Source: Amycolatopsis sp. NBRC 101858 (GTDB lineage: Bacteria > Actinomycetota > Actinomycetes > Mycobacteriales > Pseudonocardiaceae). Taken from it: a DNA stretch of 64,000 nt. This document shows positions 8,699 to 16,609 of the stretch, in pieces. The notes beneath the pieces are model-generated. The model worked only from the letters and a program-made list of their open reading frames with translations. It was not told where the DNA came from and did not search any database. The DNA lies in the NCBI RefSeq assembly GCF_030269325.1, contig NZ_BSTD01000008.1, positions 496,001 to 560,000 on the forward strand. Direction: 5' to 3'. The position numbers and the translations under genes were made by a program. Within the stretch, counting starts at the first letter, position 1, and each line of letters starts with the position of its first letter.

Positions 8699-8725
8699 TT
8701 GTCCACATACCCCCGGTTGTCCACA
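8699..8725 (+). promoter_or_regulatory. Pair of DnaA-box-like sites upstream of yraN-comM
   Basis: Two perfect copies of TTGTCCACA, the preferred actinobacterial DnaA box, lie at 8699-8707 and 8717-8725 in the same orientation, 18 bp apart. They are in the 260-bp non-coding gap before yraN. The rest of the gap (8629-8838) holds no gene that I can see. The match is direct; DnaA binding is inference. Confidence 0.5.
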
Positions 8726-8838
8726 GAGCGGCGATTTCGGCCTGGTTTCGCCGCGTCGTGCGCTGGCATCGTCGAACGCACACGCACCGTGATCGCTGGG
8801 ATCGCCCCGGTGACCAGCGTGTCGACGAGGGGGCGAAG

Positions 8839-9216
8839 ATGACGGGCACCGACCAGCTCGCAAGACACCGCCGCGACCTGGGTGCGTGGGGCGAAGACCT
8901 CGCCGCCCGGCACCTGCAGGACCGCGGCCTCGTCCTGCTCGGCCGCAACTGGCGCTGCCGCGAAGGCGAGATCGACCTCATCTTCACCGACCGCACCCGC
9001 GTGGTCTTCTGCGAGGTCAAGACCCGCACCGGCACCGAGTTCGGCCTGCCGTCGGAGACGGTCTCGGAGGAGAAGGCGGGCCGGGTGCGCCGAGCGGGTC
9101 AACGCTGGCTGCGCGAGTTCCGCATCGGCTGGTGCCCGGTCCGCTACGACGTCGTGACGATCCTCGCCGAGCCGGGAACCCGCCCCCGCGTCCAGCACAT
9201 CGAGGCGGCGTTCTGA
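8839..9216 (+). CDS. YraN/UPF0102 family endonuclease-like protein
   Basis: Small protein (125 residues) with a PD-(D/E)XK-nuclease-like fold: a GEIDLIF segment supplies the Asp and VVFCEVKTR supplies the ExK. ATG at 8839 is chosen because the family normally begins just before the RHRRDLGAWGEDLAA helix; the frame is open back to 8689. Its role is not settled, though the family is linked to recombination and DNA processing. It is coupled to comM (TGATG), a very common pairing. Confidence 0.9.
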   Translation: MTGTDQLARHRRDLGAWGEDLAARHLQDRGLVLLGRNWRCREGEIDLIFTDRTRVVFCEVKTRTGTEFGLPSETVSEEKAGRVRRAGQRWLREFRIGWCPVRYDVVTILAEPGTRPRVQHIEAAF

Positions 9217-10727
9217 TGCCTATCGCCAAAGCGTGGAGTGTCGCTTTGCTCGGCATCGACGGCCGTGTCATCGAGATCGAGGCCGACCTCGGCGGTGGGC
9301 TGAGCCGCGTCACCCTGGTCGGCCTCCCCGACGCGGGGCTGCGCGAAGCCAAGGACCGCGTCCGCTCGGCCGTCCGCAACTCGGGCCAGTCCTGGCCGGA
9401 CGGCAAGGTGACGCTCGGCTTGTCCCCGGCGAACCTCCCGAAGGTCGGCTCGGCGTACGACCTCGGCATCGCGGCCGCGGTGCTCGCGGCGACGGGATCG
9501 GTCCCGGCGACGCGGCTGCTCGGCACGGTGCTGCTGGGCGAGCTGGCGCTCGACGGCCGCGTCCGCCCGGTCCGCGGCATCCTCCCGGGTCTGCTGGCCG
9601 CCCGCGCGGCCGGCTACGAACGAGCCGTCGTCCCGGCGGAGTCGCTGGTCGAGGCGGGGCTGGTGGACGGCATCGACGTCGCGGGCGCGGCTCACCTGCG
9701 CGATCTGGTGGCGTGGCTGAAGAAGGAAGCCGAGCTGGTGCCACCGGAGCCCCAGGTGCCGCCGGCCCCACCGGCGGTGCCGGACCTGGCCGACGTCATC
9801 GGCCAGCCTGAGGCGCGCTGGGCGCTGGAGGTCGCGGCGGCGGGCGGGCACCACCTCCTGCTCACCGGCCCACCGGGCGTCGGCAAGACGATGCTCGCGC
9901 GCCGCTTGCCCGGTCTGCTGCCGCGCTTGTCGCACGAAGAATCCTTGGAGGTGACGGCGGTGCACTCGGTCGACGGCTCGCTGTCGAAGTCGTCGCCCTT
10001 GGTCACAGTGCCGCCGTTCGTGGCCCCGCACCACTCGATCACGGTGGCGGCACTGATCGGCGGCGGCAGCGGCCTGGCCACCCCGGGCGCGATCAGCCGA
10101 GCCCACCGCGGCGTCCTGTTCCTCGACGAGGTCTGCGAGTTCGGCGGCCAGCGCCTGGAGTCGCTGCGCACGGTCCTCGAAGAGGGCGAAGTCCGCATCG
10201 CCCGGGTCAAGGGCGCGATCACGTACCCGGCGCGGTTCCAGCTGATCCTGGCGACGAACCCGTGCGCGTGCGCACCCCCGAAGGAAGCCGACTGCGTGTG
10301 CTCGCCAACGGCCCGCCGCCGCTATCTCGGCCGCCTGTCCGGCCCGCTGCTGGACCGCGTCGACCTCCGCGTCCGCCTACGGCCGTTGAGCGCGATCAAC
10401 GCCCACGACACCGGAGCAACGGAGCCGTCGGAGGCGGTCCGCACCCGAGTCCTGCAGGCCCGAGACCGCGCAGCCCACCGCTGGCAGGCCCACGGCTGGC
10501 GATCGAACTCGGAGGTCCCGGGCCCGGCCCTGCGGCGCGAGTTCACCCTCCCGGCCAACGCAACGCAGTTACTGGACCGGGCAATGGACCGAGGTGCGTT
10601 GAGCGGCCGCGGAGCAGACCGCTGCTTACGCATCGCCTGGACCCTGGCCGACCTGGACGGCGAGCAACGCCCAGGCCCAGACCAAGTCGCCTCGGCCCTG
10701 GCTTTCCGAGAGCGAGTAGCAGCATGA
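9216..10727 (+). CDS. comM: YifB/ComM family Mg-chelatase-like ATPase
   Basis: AAA+ ATPase of the YifB/ComM family, a branch-migration helicase that promotes recombination of incoming DNA in naturally competent bacteria. The 503 residues include an N-terminal ChlI-like domain (1-190), Walker A GPPGVGKT at 218-225, Walker B LFLDEV, a CACAPP...CVC cysteine cluster and a C-terminal Mg-chelatase helical domain. It overlaps yraN (TGATG) and dprA (ATGA), forming a yraN-comM-dprA processing operon. Confidence 0.94.
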   Translation: MPIAKAWSVALLGIDGRVIEIEADLGGGLSRVTLVGLPDAGLREAKDRVRSAVRNSGQSWPDGKVTLGLSPANLPKVGSAYDLGIAAAVLAATGSVPATRLLGTVLLGELALDGRVRPVRGILPGLLAARAAGYERAVVPAESLVEAGLVDGIDVAGAAHLRDLVAWLKKEAELVPPEPQVPPAPPAVPDLADVIGQPEARWALEVAAAGGHHLLLTGPPGVGKTMLARRLPGLLPRLSHEESLEVTAVHSVDGSLSKSSPLVTVPPFVAPHHSITVAALIGGGSGLATPGAISRAHRGVLFLDEVCEFGGQRLESLRTVLEEGEVRIARVKGAITYPARFQLILATNPCACAPPKEADCVCSPTARRRYLGRLSGPLLDRVDLRVRLRPLSAINAHDTGATEPSEAVRTRVLQARDRAAHRWQAHGWRSNSEVPGPALRREFTLPANATQLLDRAMDRGALSGRGADRCLRIAWTLADLDGEQRPGPDQVASALAFRERVAA

Positions 10728-12259
10728 CCCCCGACAACCAGCGCCCCGCACCGCCGGCCCCAGAGAGCGGAACGAGCCCGGACGAGCACCGTCCCGCGCA
10801 CCGACCGGCTCCGGGCAGCGCCACCGGCTCGGGTGAGCAGCGTCCTGCGCACCCACTGGCCGCAGGCAGGGATGCGAGTCCGGATGAGCAGCGTGAGTCG
10901 CGGCCGGAGGCTGCGGGCAGCAGCACGAGCCCGGACGAATTGCGTCCGGCGCACCCACTGACTGCGGGTGGCAACACCGGCCCGGATGAGCAGCGCTCGG
11001 CGCCCTCGCTGGCTCCGGGCAGCGGTGCAGGCCCGGAAGTGCAGGGTAAGGAGCAGCCAGCTGCGGCAGGCGGCGGCACGAGCCCTGGCGAGCGGCGAGC
11101 GGTGCCCCCAGCCGAACGCGTGAGCCCCGACGAGTTGCGTCGAGCCCGTGCCTACCTCCTGCGAGTCGCCGAACCCCCTGCCCCCGCACTGGTCGCCTTC
11201 GTGGCCCGACACGGTCCGGTCGACGCAGCCGTCCGGGTCCGCCGGGGCGACTGCCCGCCCGAGGTGCTCAAGGCGACCGAAGCGCGCCGCGGGTACGACC
11301 TCGTCGACCAGGACTTCTCGCGCGCCGCCGTCGCTGGTGCTCGGCTGGTTGTTCCCGAGGACGACGAGTGGCCCGCCTGGCCGCTGCTCGCCCTCGATCT
11401 CGCGGCTCAGCGCGGCGTTTCCGAAGCCGTGCCTCCGCTCGCGCTCTGGGTTTCCGGCGACGTCGCGCTCGGCACCGCTGCCGATCGGGCCGTCGCCGTG
11501 GTCGGGGCTCGGGCGGCCACCGAGTACGGCGAACACCACGCGGCCGAACTCTCGTACGGCCTCGCCGCCCGGGGCGTTCCGGTGTTCTCGGGCGCTGCCT
11601 ACGGCATCGACGGCGCCGCCCACCGCGGTGCGCTCGCCGCCGAAGGGGTCACCGTTGCGGTGCTCGGCTGCGCCGTCGATGCGGGCTATCCGGCGGGGCA
11701 CGTCGGGCTGCTGAACCGGATCGTCCGCAACGGTGGCGCGGTCGTCAGCGAATACCCGCCCGGCACGCCGCCGGCCCGGCACCGCTTCCTCGTCCGCAAC
11801 CGGCTCATCGCCGCCCTCACCGAGGGCACCCTGGTCGTCGAGGCCGGGCGTCGAAGCGGTGCGCGCAACACCGCGAGCACCGCCGGCGCCCTCGGGAAGG
11901 TGGTGATGGCGGTGCCGGGCCCCGTCTCGTCCGGGATGTCCGTCGGCTGCCACGAACTGATCCGCGACTCGCGGGCGACGCTCGTCTCGACCGTCGACGA
12001 GGTCCTCGAGACCGTGGGCCGCTTCGGCATCGCCGAGGACCAGGCCGCCCGGCCGAAACGCCCCACCGACCGGCTGGGCCCCGACGCGCTGCGGACGTAC
12101 GAAGCCTTGGCCGCGCGCACCGACCGGTCGGACATCGAAATCGCGGCCGAATCCGGGCTCCCGCTGCGGAAAGTGCGGGCTCTGCTGCCCGCGCTGGAGA
12201 TCGACGGATTCGCGGTCCGCGGGGAAGCGGGGTGGCGACGACGGAGGCAAAGCGCGTGA
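10724..12259 (+). CDS. dprA: DNA-processing protein DprA with repetitive N-terminal extension
   Basis: DprA/Smf loads RecA on single-stranded DNA during transformation. ATG at 10724 overlaps comM by ATGA and gives 511 residues, well above the usual 290-390. Residues 1 to about 135 are a low-complexity extension built from a 17-residue unit around PDEQRPAHPLAAG. The family core follows: SAM-like helices from about 136, the Rossmann fold with VVGARAATEYGE (V260 on), SGAAYGIDGAAHRGAL, and a C-terminal winged-helix-like domain. The core looks intact. The extension may be unstructured and could be missed or truncated by other start calls. Confidence 0.93.
   Translation: MTPDNQRPAPPAPESGTSPDEHRPAHRPAPGSATGSGEQRPAHPLAAGRDASPDEQRESRPEAAGSSTSPDELRPAHPLTAGGNTGPDEQRSAPSLAPGSGAGPEVQGKEQPAAAGGGTSPGERRAVPPAERVSPDELRRARAYLLRVAEPPAPALVAFVARHGPVDAAVRVRRGDCPPEVLKATEARRGYDLVDQDFSRAAVAGARLVVPEDDEWPAWPLLALDLAAQRGVSEAVPPLALWVSGDVALGTAADRAVAVVGARAATEYGEHHAAELSYGLAARGVPVFSGAAYGIDGAAHRGALAAEGVTVAVLGCAVDAGYPAGHVGLLNRIVRNGGAVVSEYPPGTPPARHRFLVRNRLIAALTEGTLVVEAGRRSGARNTASTAGALGKVVMAVPGPVSSGMSVGCHELIRDSRATLVSTVDEVLETVGRFGIAEDQAARPKRPTDRLGPDALRTYEALAARTDRSDIEIAAESGLPLRKVRALLPALEIDGFAVRGEAGWRRRRQSA
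10781..11137 (+). repeat. 51-bp in-frame tandem repeat inside dprA
   Basis: The unit beginning at the GAC/GAT-GAG codons recurs at 10781, 10832, 10883, 10934, 10985, 11036 and 11087, an exact 51-bp (17-codon) period over seven copies that diverge in sequence. Each copy codes for variants of DEQRPAHPLAAGS. The exact period keeps the reading frame. The array is coding, so it is not a CRISPR or an intergenic satellite. Confidence 0.85.
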
Positions 12260-12362
12260 AGACCACGAAATCCCGGCGAAATCGTCGAAAGTGTTCGGCC
12301 GGTCCGGTGGGCCCGCGTGGCGATCCTTGACCGATGGCGGTTGTTCGCGCAGCGTGACAGCC

Positions 12363-13346
12363 ATGCCGCCGCCATCACGCTCCGGTCAGGGGCGCCGCCC
12401 GGACCTGCGCGCGCTCCGGGCCGCGCTGCCCGAGCCGGTCCGGGCCGCCGTCACCGGCTACGAACGGCACCTCGGGCTGGAGCGGGGGCTGTCCGCGCAC
12501 ACCGTCCGGGCCTACGTCGGCGATGTGGTTTCGCTGCTGGGGTTCGTCGTGGATGGCGGTGGCGGGCTCACCGAGCTGGACCTCGCCCGGCTGCGGGCGT
12601 GGCTCGCCGCCCAGCAGGCCGGCGGGGCGAGCCGGACGACGCTCGCGCGGCGCGCGGCCTCGGCGCGGACGTTCACCGCCTGGGCGCACCGCACCGGCGT
12701 CCTCGCCACGGACCCCGGTGGGCGGCTCGCCGCGCCGCGGGCGCACCGCACCCTGCCCGGGGTGCTGCGCGCCGGGCAGGCGGGGGAGGTCATGCGGGCG
12801 TCGGCGGCCGGCGCGGCGCAACGCGATCCTGTCGCACTGCGTGATCGCGCGATCGTCGAGCTGCTCTACGCGACTGGCATCCGCGTGTCCGAGTTGTGCG
12901 GGTTGGACGTCGGCGGGGCCGATTTCTCCCGTCGTGTCGTGACGGTGCTCGGCAAGGGCGGCAAGGAACGCGTCGTGCCGTTCGGCGTCCCGGCGGCGGA
13001 AGCGCTGGACGACTGGATCACCGAGGGGCGGCCGAAGATCGTCGCGGAAACCGCCGGTGAGGGCGTCGAGCCCGCGCTTTTCCTCGGAGTGCGGGGGAAA
13101 CGCCTCGACCCGCGCGCGGTCCGGCGTGTCGTGCACGACGCCGTCACGGCGGTGCCCGGAGCGGCCGACATGGGGCCCCATGGCCTGCGACATTCGGCCG
13201 CGACGCATCTGCTGGAGGGGGGTGCCGATCTCAGGAGCGTTCAGGAACTGCTTGGTCACGCTACGCTTGCCACGACGCAGCTCTACACTCATGTGACCGT
13301 CGACCGGTTGAAAGCGATCCATGACCGAGCGCACCCCAGGGCCTGA
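12363..13346 (+). CDS. xerC: Tyrosine recombinase XerC
   Basis: Site-specific recombinase that resolves chromosome dimers at dif with XerD. The 327-residue protein shows an N-terminal SAM-like core-binding domain and a catalytic domain with R174 (ATGIRVSEL), the GKGGKER lysine loop, H273-x-x-R276 in HGLRH, H299 in LLGHATLATT and nucleophile Y308 in LYTHV. All active-site residues are present. ATG at 12363 fits the family start; the frame is open to 12291. Its end lies close to or overlaps whiG, depending on the whiG start. Confidence 0.94.
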   Translation: MPPPSRSGQGRRPDLRALRAALPEPVRAAVTGYERHLGLERGLSAHTVRAYVGDVVSLLGFVVDGGGGLTELDLARLRAWLAAQQAGGASRTTLARRAASARTFTAWAHRTGVLATDPGGRLAAPRAHRTLPGVLRAGQAGEVMRASAAGAAQRDPVALRDRAIVELLYATGIRVSELCGLDVGGADFSRRVVTVLGKGGKERVVPFGVPAAEALDDWITEGRPKIVAETAGEGVEPALFLGVRGKRLDPRAVRRVVHDAVTAVPGAADMGPHGLRHSAATHLLEGGADLRSVQELLGHATLATTQLYTHVTVDRLKAIHDRAHPRA

Positions 13347-13455
13347 GGCGGCCCGGGGAGCCTCGCCGGGGTCGTCACCAGCGGGCCCGGCGGCGCACGC
13401 GCATCCGCACGAGCACGGAGACGACACTGAGCCGCATGCCGAGAACGACTGTGCA

Positions 13456-14304
13456 ATGACCGCAGGCCCGCACGTGACCGACGCCACCGGAGTGACCACT
13501 CGCGGTGACGCCGCCGTGCCCGCCGAAGCGCGGGCCGGTTACGACGTCGACGCCGGGATCGCGGCGCTGTGGCGGCAGTTCGCCGACAGCCCCGACCAGG
13601 CGTCGCGCGATCGGCTCGTGCTGCACTACGCCCCGCTGGTCAAGTACGTCGCCGGCCGGGTCGGCACCGGCCTGCCGACCCACGTCGACGTGGGCGACCT
13701 CGTGCAGTCCGGCATCTTCGGGCTCGTCGACGCGATCGAGAAGTTCGACCCCGAGCGCGGCCTGCGCTTCGAGACGTACGCGATGCAGCGCATCCGCGGC
13801 GCGATCCTCGACGACCTCCGTTCGCAGGACTGGGTGCCGCGCGCCGTCCGCAGCAAGGCCAAGGAGGCCGAGCGGGCGATGGAGCGCCTCGGCGCCCGCC
13901 TGAACCGCACCCCCACCGACGCGGAGCTCGCCGCCGAGCTCGGCATCGGCCTCGACGACCTGCGCGACTTCTACGGCCAGCTGCAGCTGACCAGCGTCGT
14001 CGCGCTGGAGGACCTGGTGGCCGCGGGCAAGGACAGCGGTTCGCTGGTCGACACGTTGCCCGACGACGACGCCGTCGACCCGGTCGCGGTGCTCGTCGAC
14101 CAGGACAACCGCCGGCAGCTCGCGCAAGCCATCGCGCAGCTGACCGAGCGCGACAAGATCGTGGTCAGCCTCTACTACTTCGAGAGCCTGACGCTCGCCG
14201 AGATCGGCAAGGTCCTCGGCGTCACCGAGTCGCGGGTCAGCCAGCTGCACACGCGGGCGGTCATGCGGCTGCGCGCCAAGCTGGTCGAGCAGACCGGCGC
14301 CTGA
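13456..14304 (+). CDS. whiG: RNA polymerase sigma factor WhiG (FliA family)
   Basis: Alternative sigma factor that starts sporulation in aerial hyphae of streptomycetes and relatives. Region 2 (YAPLVKYVAGRVG, GLVDAIEKFDPERGLRFETYA and RGAILDDLRSQDWVPR), region 3 and region 4 (LTLAEIGKVLGVTESRVSQLH) are complete. From ATG 13456 the product is 282 residues, matching the family. An upstream ATG at 13321 would add 45 low-complexity, His-rich residues and overlap xerC by 26 bp; its third-position GC is poorer, so I prefer the shorter form. The stop directly abuts the convergent M23 gene. Confidence 0.93.
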   Translation: MTAGPHVTDATGVTTRGDAAVPAEARAGYDVDAGIAALWRQFADSPDQASRDRLVLHYAPLVKYVAGRVGTGLPTHVDVGDLVQSGIFGLVDAIEKFDPERGLRFETYAMQRIRGAILDDLRSQDWVPRAVRSKAKEAERAMERLGARLNRTPTDAELAAELGIGLDDLRDFYGQLQLTSVVALEDLVAAGKDSGSLVDTLPDDDAVDPVAVLVDQDNRRQLAQAIAQLTERDKIVVSLYYFESLTLAEIGKVLGVTESRVSQLHTRAVMRLRAKLVEQTGA

Positions 14305-15258
14305 TCAGGGACCACCTCCCCACGGCTTGAGCCGGAACTCGCCGACCTCACCGGTCAGGGCGAGGGGATCGACGTACTCGTCGCCCCGCCGCACGCCCCA
14401 GTGCAGGCACGCGGCGATCGCGCAGCCGGGATGCCCGGCGAGGACAGTCCCGAGCACCTGCCCCCGGTAGACCTGCTCCCCGACGGCCACCTTGGGCTCG
14501 ACGGGCTCGTAGGTGGTGCGCAGGCCGCCGTCGTGGTCGACGGAGAGCACGGGCCGCCCGGCCACGAGCCCGGCGAAGACGACCACGCCGGCATCGGCGG
14601 CCAGCACCTCCTGCCCGGGCACGGCGGCCAGGTCGACGCCGCGGTGCCCGGGGCCGTAGGGCGTTTCCGGCGCGTCGAAGTACTTGGTAACCACCGGAAC
14701 GGGTGACAACGGCCAGGACAGCCGCGCCTGCCGCACGGCCGACGGCAGGCCGGCCGTCGCGTGTTCGGCGGGCTCGGATGGGCGAGGATCCGCCGCGCGC
14801 GTGGTCGGCCGGAGGGATATCGCCGATTCGGACGATGCTGCAGGCTCGAGGCTCGCCCAACCCGCCGGTGGTGGCCCGAGGCTGCCCGACGATGGCGGCT
14901 CGAGATCGGCCGACCATGGTTGCCCGAGATCGCCCGTCTGTGATGGCCCGAGATCGCCCGACCATGGTTGCCCGAGGTCGCCTGACTGTGGTGGCCCGAG
15001 GCTGCCCGGCTGTGGCGGTGGCGCCGGTGGTCGGCCAAGGCGTGCCCAGGCCGCAGTCATCCCCAGCCCAGGCTCCGCAATCGCACCTGATCGGGCCGGC
15101 CCGCCACCGTCTGCCACGCCCGGCCCAGCTGCCCGCCCACCCGTCGCCGGCGTCGAAGCCCACGCGCCGCCGAGCAGCACGAAAGCGGCCGTGACCAGCG
15201 CGATCACGACCAACCCACGGCCCGTCATCCGGTGCCGGAACTCCTTGATCGACTCCAT
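14305..15258 (-). CDS. M23 (LytM-like) family envelope peptidase-like protein with repeat linker
   Basis: Exported protein with a peptidoglycan-endopeptidase-like M23 domain. Of 317 residues, about 14-34 form a signal/anchor segment (GRGLVVIALVTAAFVLLGG). Residues 75-150 are a Pro/Gly/Ser linker with an 8-residue repeat, and the M23 domain runs from about 180 to the end. H205 and D209 (HRGVD) are the first metal ligands. The terminal motif is C-L-H286-W-G, so the usual first His of HxH is Cys; activity may be altered or lost. ATG at 15258 precedes the anchor. It lies between whiG and rpsB, a location common for such genes in actinomycetes. Confidence 0.85.
   Translation of the reverse strand: MESIKEFRHRMTGRGLVVIALVTAAFVLLGGAWASTPATGGRAAGPGVADGGGPARSGAIAEPGLGMTAAWARLGRPPAPPPQPGSLGPPQSGDLGQPWSGDLGPSQTGDLGQPWSADLEPPSSGSLGPPPAGWASLEPAASSESAISLRPTTRAADPRPSEPAEHATAGLPSAVRQARLSWPLSPVPVVTKYFDAPETPYGPGHRGVDLAAVPGQEVLAADAGVVVFAGLVAGRPVLSVDHDGGLRTTYEPVEPKVAVGEQVYRGQVLGTVLAGHPGCAIAACLHWGVRRGDEYVDPLALTGEVGEFRLKPWGGGP
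14874..15017 (-). repeat. 24-bp in-frame tandem repeat inside the M23 gene
   Basis: Six consecutive 24-bp units start at 14874, 14898, 14922, 14946, 14970 and 14994, each beginning GCCCGAG or GCTCGAG on the plus strand. In the protein they give an 8-residue repeat of the type PWSGDLGP/PQSGDLGQ, a flexible linker between the membrane anchor and the M23 domain. Confidence 0.85.
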
Positions 15259-15308
15259 GACTTCAGCCTGCGGCACCGCGGAGCCCGTTGGGGAGCCGAT
15301 GCCGAATC

Positions 15309-15336
15309 TGTGGATAACCGGACCCGATGTGGACAA
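15309..15336 (-). promoter_or_regulatory. Second pair of DnaA-box-like sites, M23-rpsB gap
   Basis: TGTGGATAA at 15309-15317 is the complement of TTATCCACA, and TGTGGACAA at 15328-15336 is the complement of TTGTCCACA. Both are perfect DnaA-box sequences in the same orientation, 19 bp apart. The 371-bp gap 15259-15629 otherwise contains a possible -10 element TAGAAT (15385-15390) and the GC-rich rpsB leader, with no extra gene visible. Confidence 0.5.
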
Positions 15337-15629
15337 CTCCGCCGGTCCGCGGCCGCCGGTGGGGGAGGGGCTGGTGGCAGGGGGTAGAATCTTTTCCGCG
15401 GTCCGCGTGAGCGGGCTGACTTCGCGTGCACGTGCGCGATCCCCGGCAGAAAGTCGCCGGCGAGTCGCACGATGTCCGGCGGTCCCTGGGGCTCCTCACT
15501 CCTCAGGGTCCGGACACCGCCACGGGCACCAGGGCGAGCGGCCACCCGGCCGCGAGCGACAAAACCGAGCAGCGCGTCAGCGGTGAACCGCCGCGAGCGC
15601 GCACTACACAGAAGAGGTTGATTCCGGCA

Positions 15630-16514
15630 ATGGCCGTCGTCACCATGAAGCAGCTGCTCGACAGCGGCGTGCACTTCGGGCACCAGACCCGTCGGTGGAA
15701 CCCGAAGATGAAGCGCTACATCTTCACCGAGCGCAACGGCATCTACATCATCGACCTGCAGCAGACGCTGACCTACATCGACCGCGCGTTCGAGTTCATC
15801 AAGGAAACCGTCGCGCACGGTGGCACGATCATGTTCGTCGGCACCAAGAAGCAGGCTCAGGAAGCCATCGCGGCCGAAGCCTCGCGCGTGGGCATGCCCT
15901 ACGTGAACCAGCGCTGGCTCGGCGGCATGCTGACCAACTTCCAGACCGTGCACAAGCGTCTTCTCCGCCTCAAGGAGCTCGAGTCGCGTGAGCAGACCGG
16001 CGGCTTCGAGGGTCTCACCAAGCGCGAGATCCTGACGCTGACCCGCGAGAAGGACAAGCTCGAGAAGACCCTCGGCGGTATCCGCGACATGGCCAAGGTG
16101 CCGAGCATCGTGTGGATCGTCGACACGAAGAAGGAGCACATCGCCGTCGGCGAGGCTCGCAAGCTGAACATCCCGGTCGTCGCGATCCTGGACACCAACT
16201 GCGACCCGGACGAGGTCGACTACCCGATCCCGGGCAACGACGACGCGATCCGCTCGGCCGCGCTGCTGACCAAGGTCGTCGCCGAGGCCGCGGCCGCCGG
16301 TCTGATGCAGCGGTCCAGCCGCAACGGTGCTTCGGCCGACTCCAAGCCGGAGCCGGGTGTCGCCACCGACGAGCCGCTGGCCGAGTGGGAGAAGGAGCTG
16401 CTCGCCGGCTCCGAGACCGCCGCCGCCGACGCGACCGAGGCGGCCGCGGCCGTCGACGCGCCGGTCGAGACGCCGGCCGAGGTTCCCGCCGAGCAGGCCA
16501 CCGCCTCCTCCTGA
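15630..16514 (+). CDS. rpsB: 30S ribosomal protein S2
   Basis: Small-subunit protein S2, 294 residues. ATG at 15630 gives the conserved start MAVVTMKQLLDSGVHFGHQ, with AGAAGAGG upstream; the frame is open further upstream without support. Conserved blocks include RWNPKMKRYIF, GTKKQAQEAI and GGMLTNF, and DTKKEHIAV with PGNDDAIRS near residue 205. The last 60 residues are an Ala/Glu-rich tail typical of actinobacteria. It is followed by a strong hairpin and then tsf. Confidence 0.97.
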   Translation: MAVVTMKQLLDSGVHFGHQTRRWNPKMKRYIFTERNGIYIIDLQQTLTYIDRAFEFIKETVAHGGTIMFVGTKKQAQEAIAAEASRVGMPYVNQRWLGGMLTNFQTVHKRLLRLKELESREQTGGFEGLTKREILTLTREKDKLEKTLGGIRDMAKVPSIVWIVDTKKEHIAVGEARKLNIPVVAILDTNCDPDEVDYPIPGNDDAIRSAALLTKVVAEAAAAGLMQRSSRNGASADSKPEPGVATDEPLAEWEKELLAGSETAAADATEAAAAVDAPVETPAEVPAEQATASS

Positions 16515-16522
16515 TGCAACCG

Positions 16523-16560
16523 CGTCCGTGCGGCCGGGTTCGCCCCCGGCCGCACGGACG
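16523..16560 (+). terminator. Strong hairpin between rpsB and tsf
   Basis: A perfect 16-bp inverted repeat (16523-16538 with 16545-16560, six-base loop) follows rpsB by 8 bases. No U-run follows, so it may act as a partial terminator, a pause site or an mRNA stabiliser that sets the S2 to EF-Ts ratio rather than as a full terminator. Confidence 0.6.
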
Positions 16561-16609
16561 TAGCTCCCCCCAAGGATTTCACGTACCTGAAAAGGACGGA
16601 TTTAGCAGA

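Noticed and set aside
13321..13455. Longer WhiG N-terminus from ATG 13321
   Set aside because: It would add 45 low-complexity His/Pro-rich residues and overlap xerC; the product from 13456 has the family length.
14874..15017. Possible CRISPR array
   Set aside because: The units are contiguous 24-bp repeats without spacers, in frame inside a coding sequence; the same applies to the 51-bp units in dprA.
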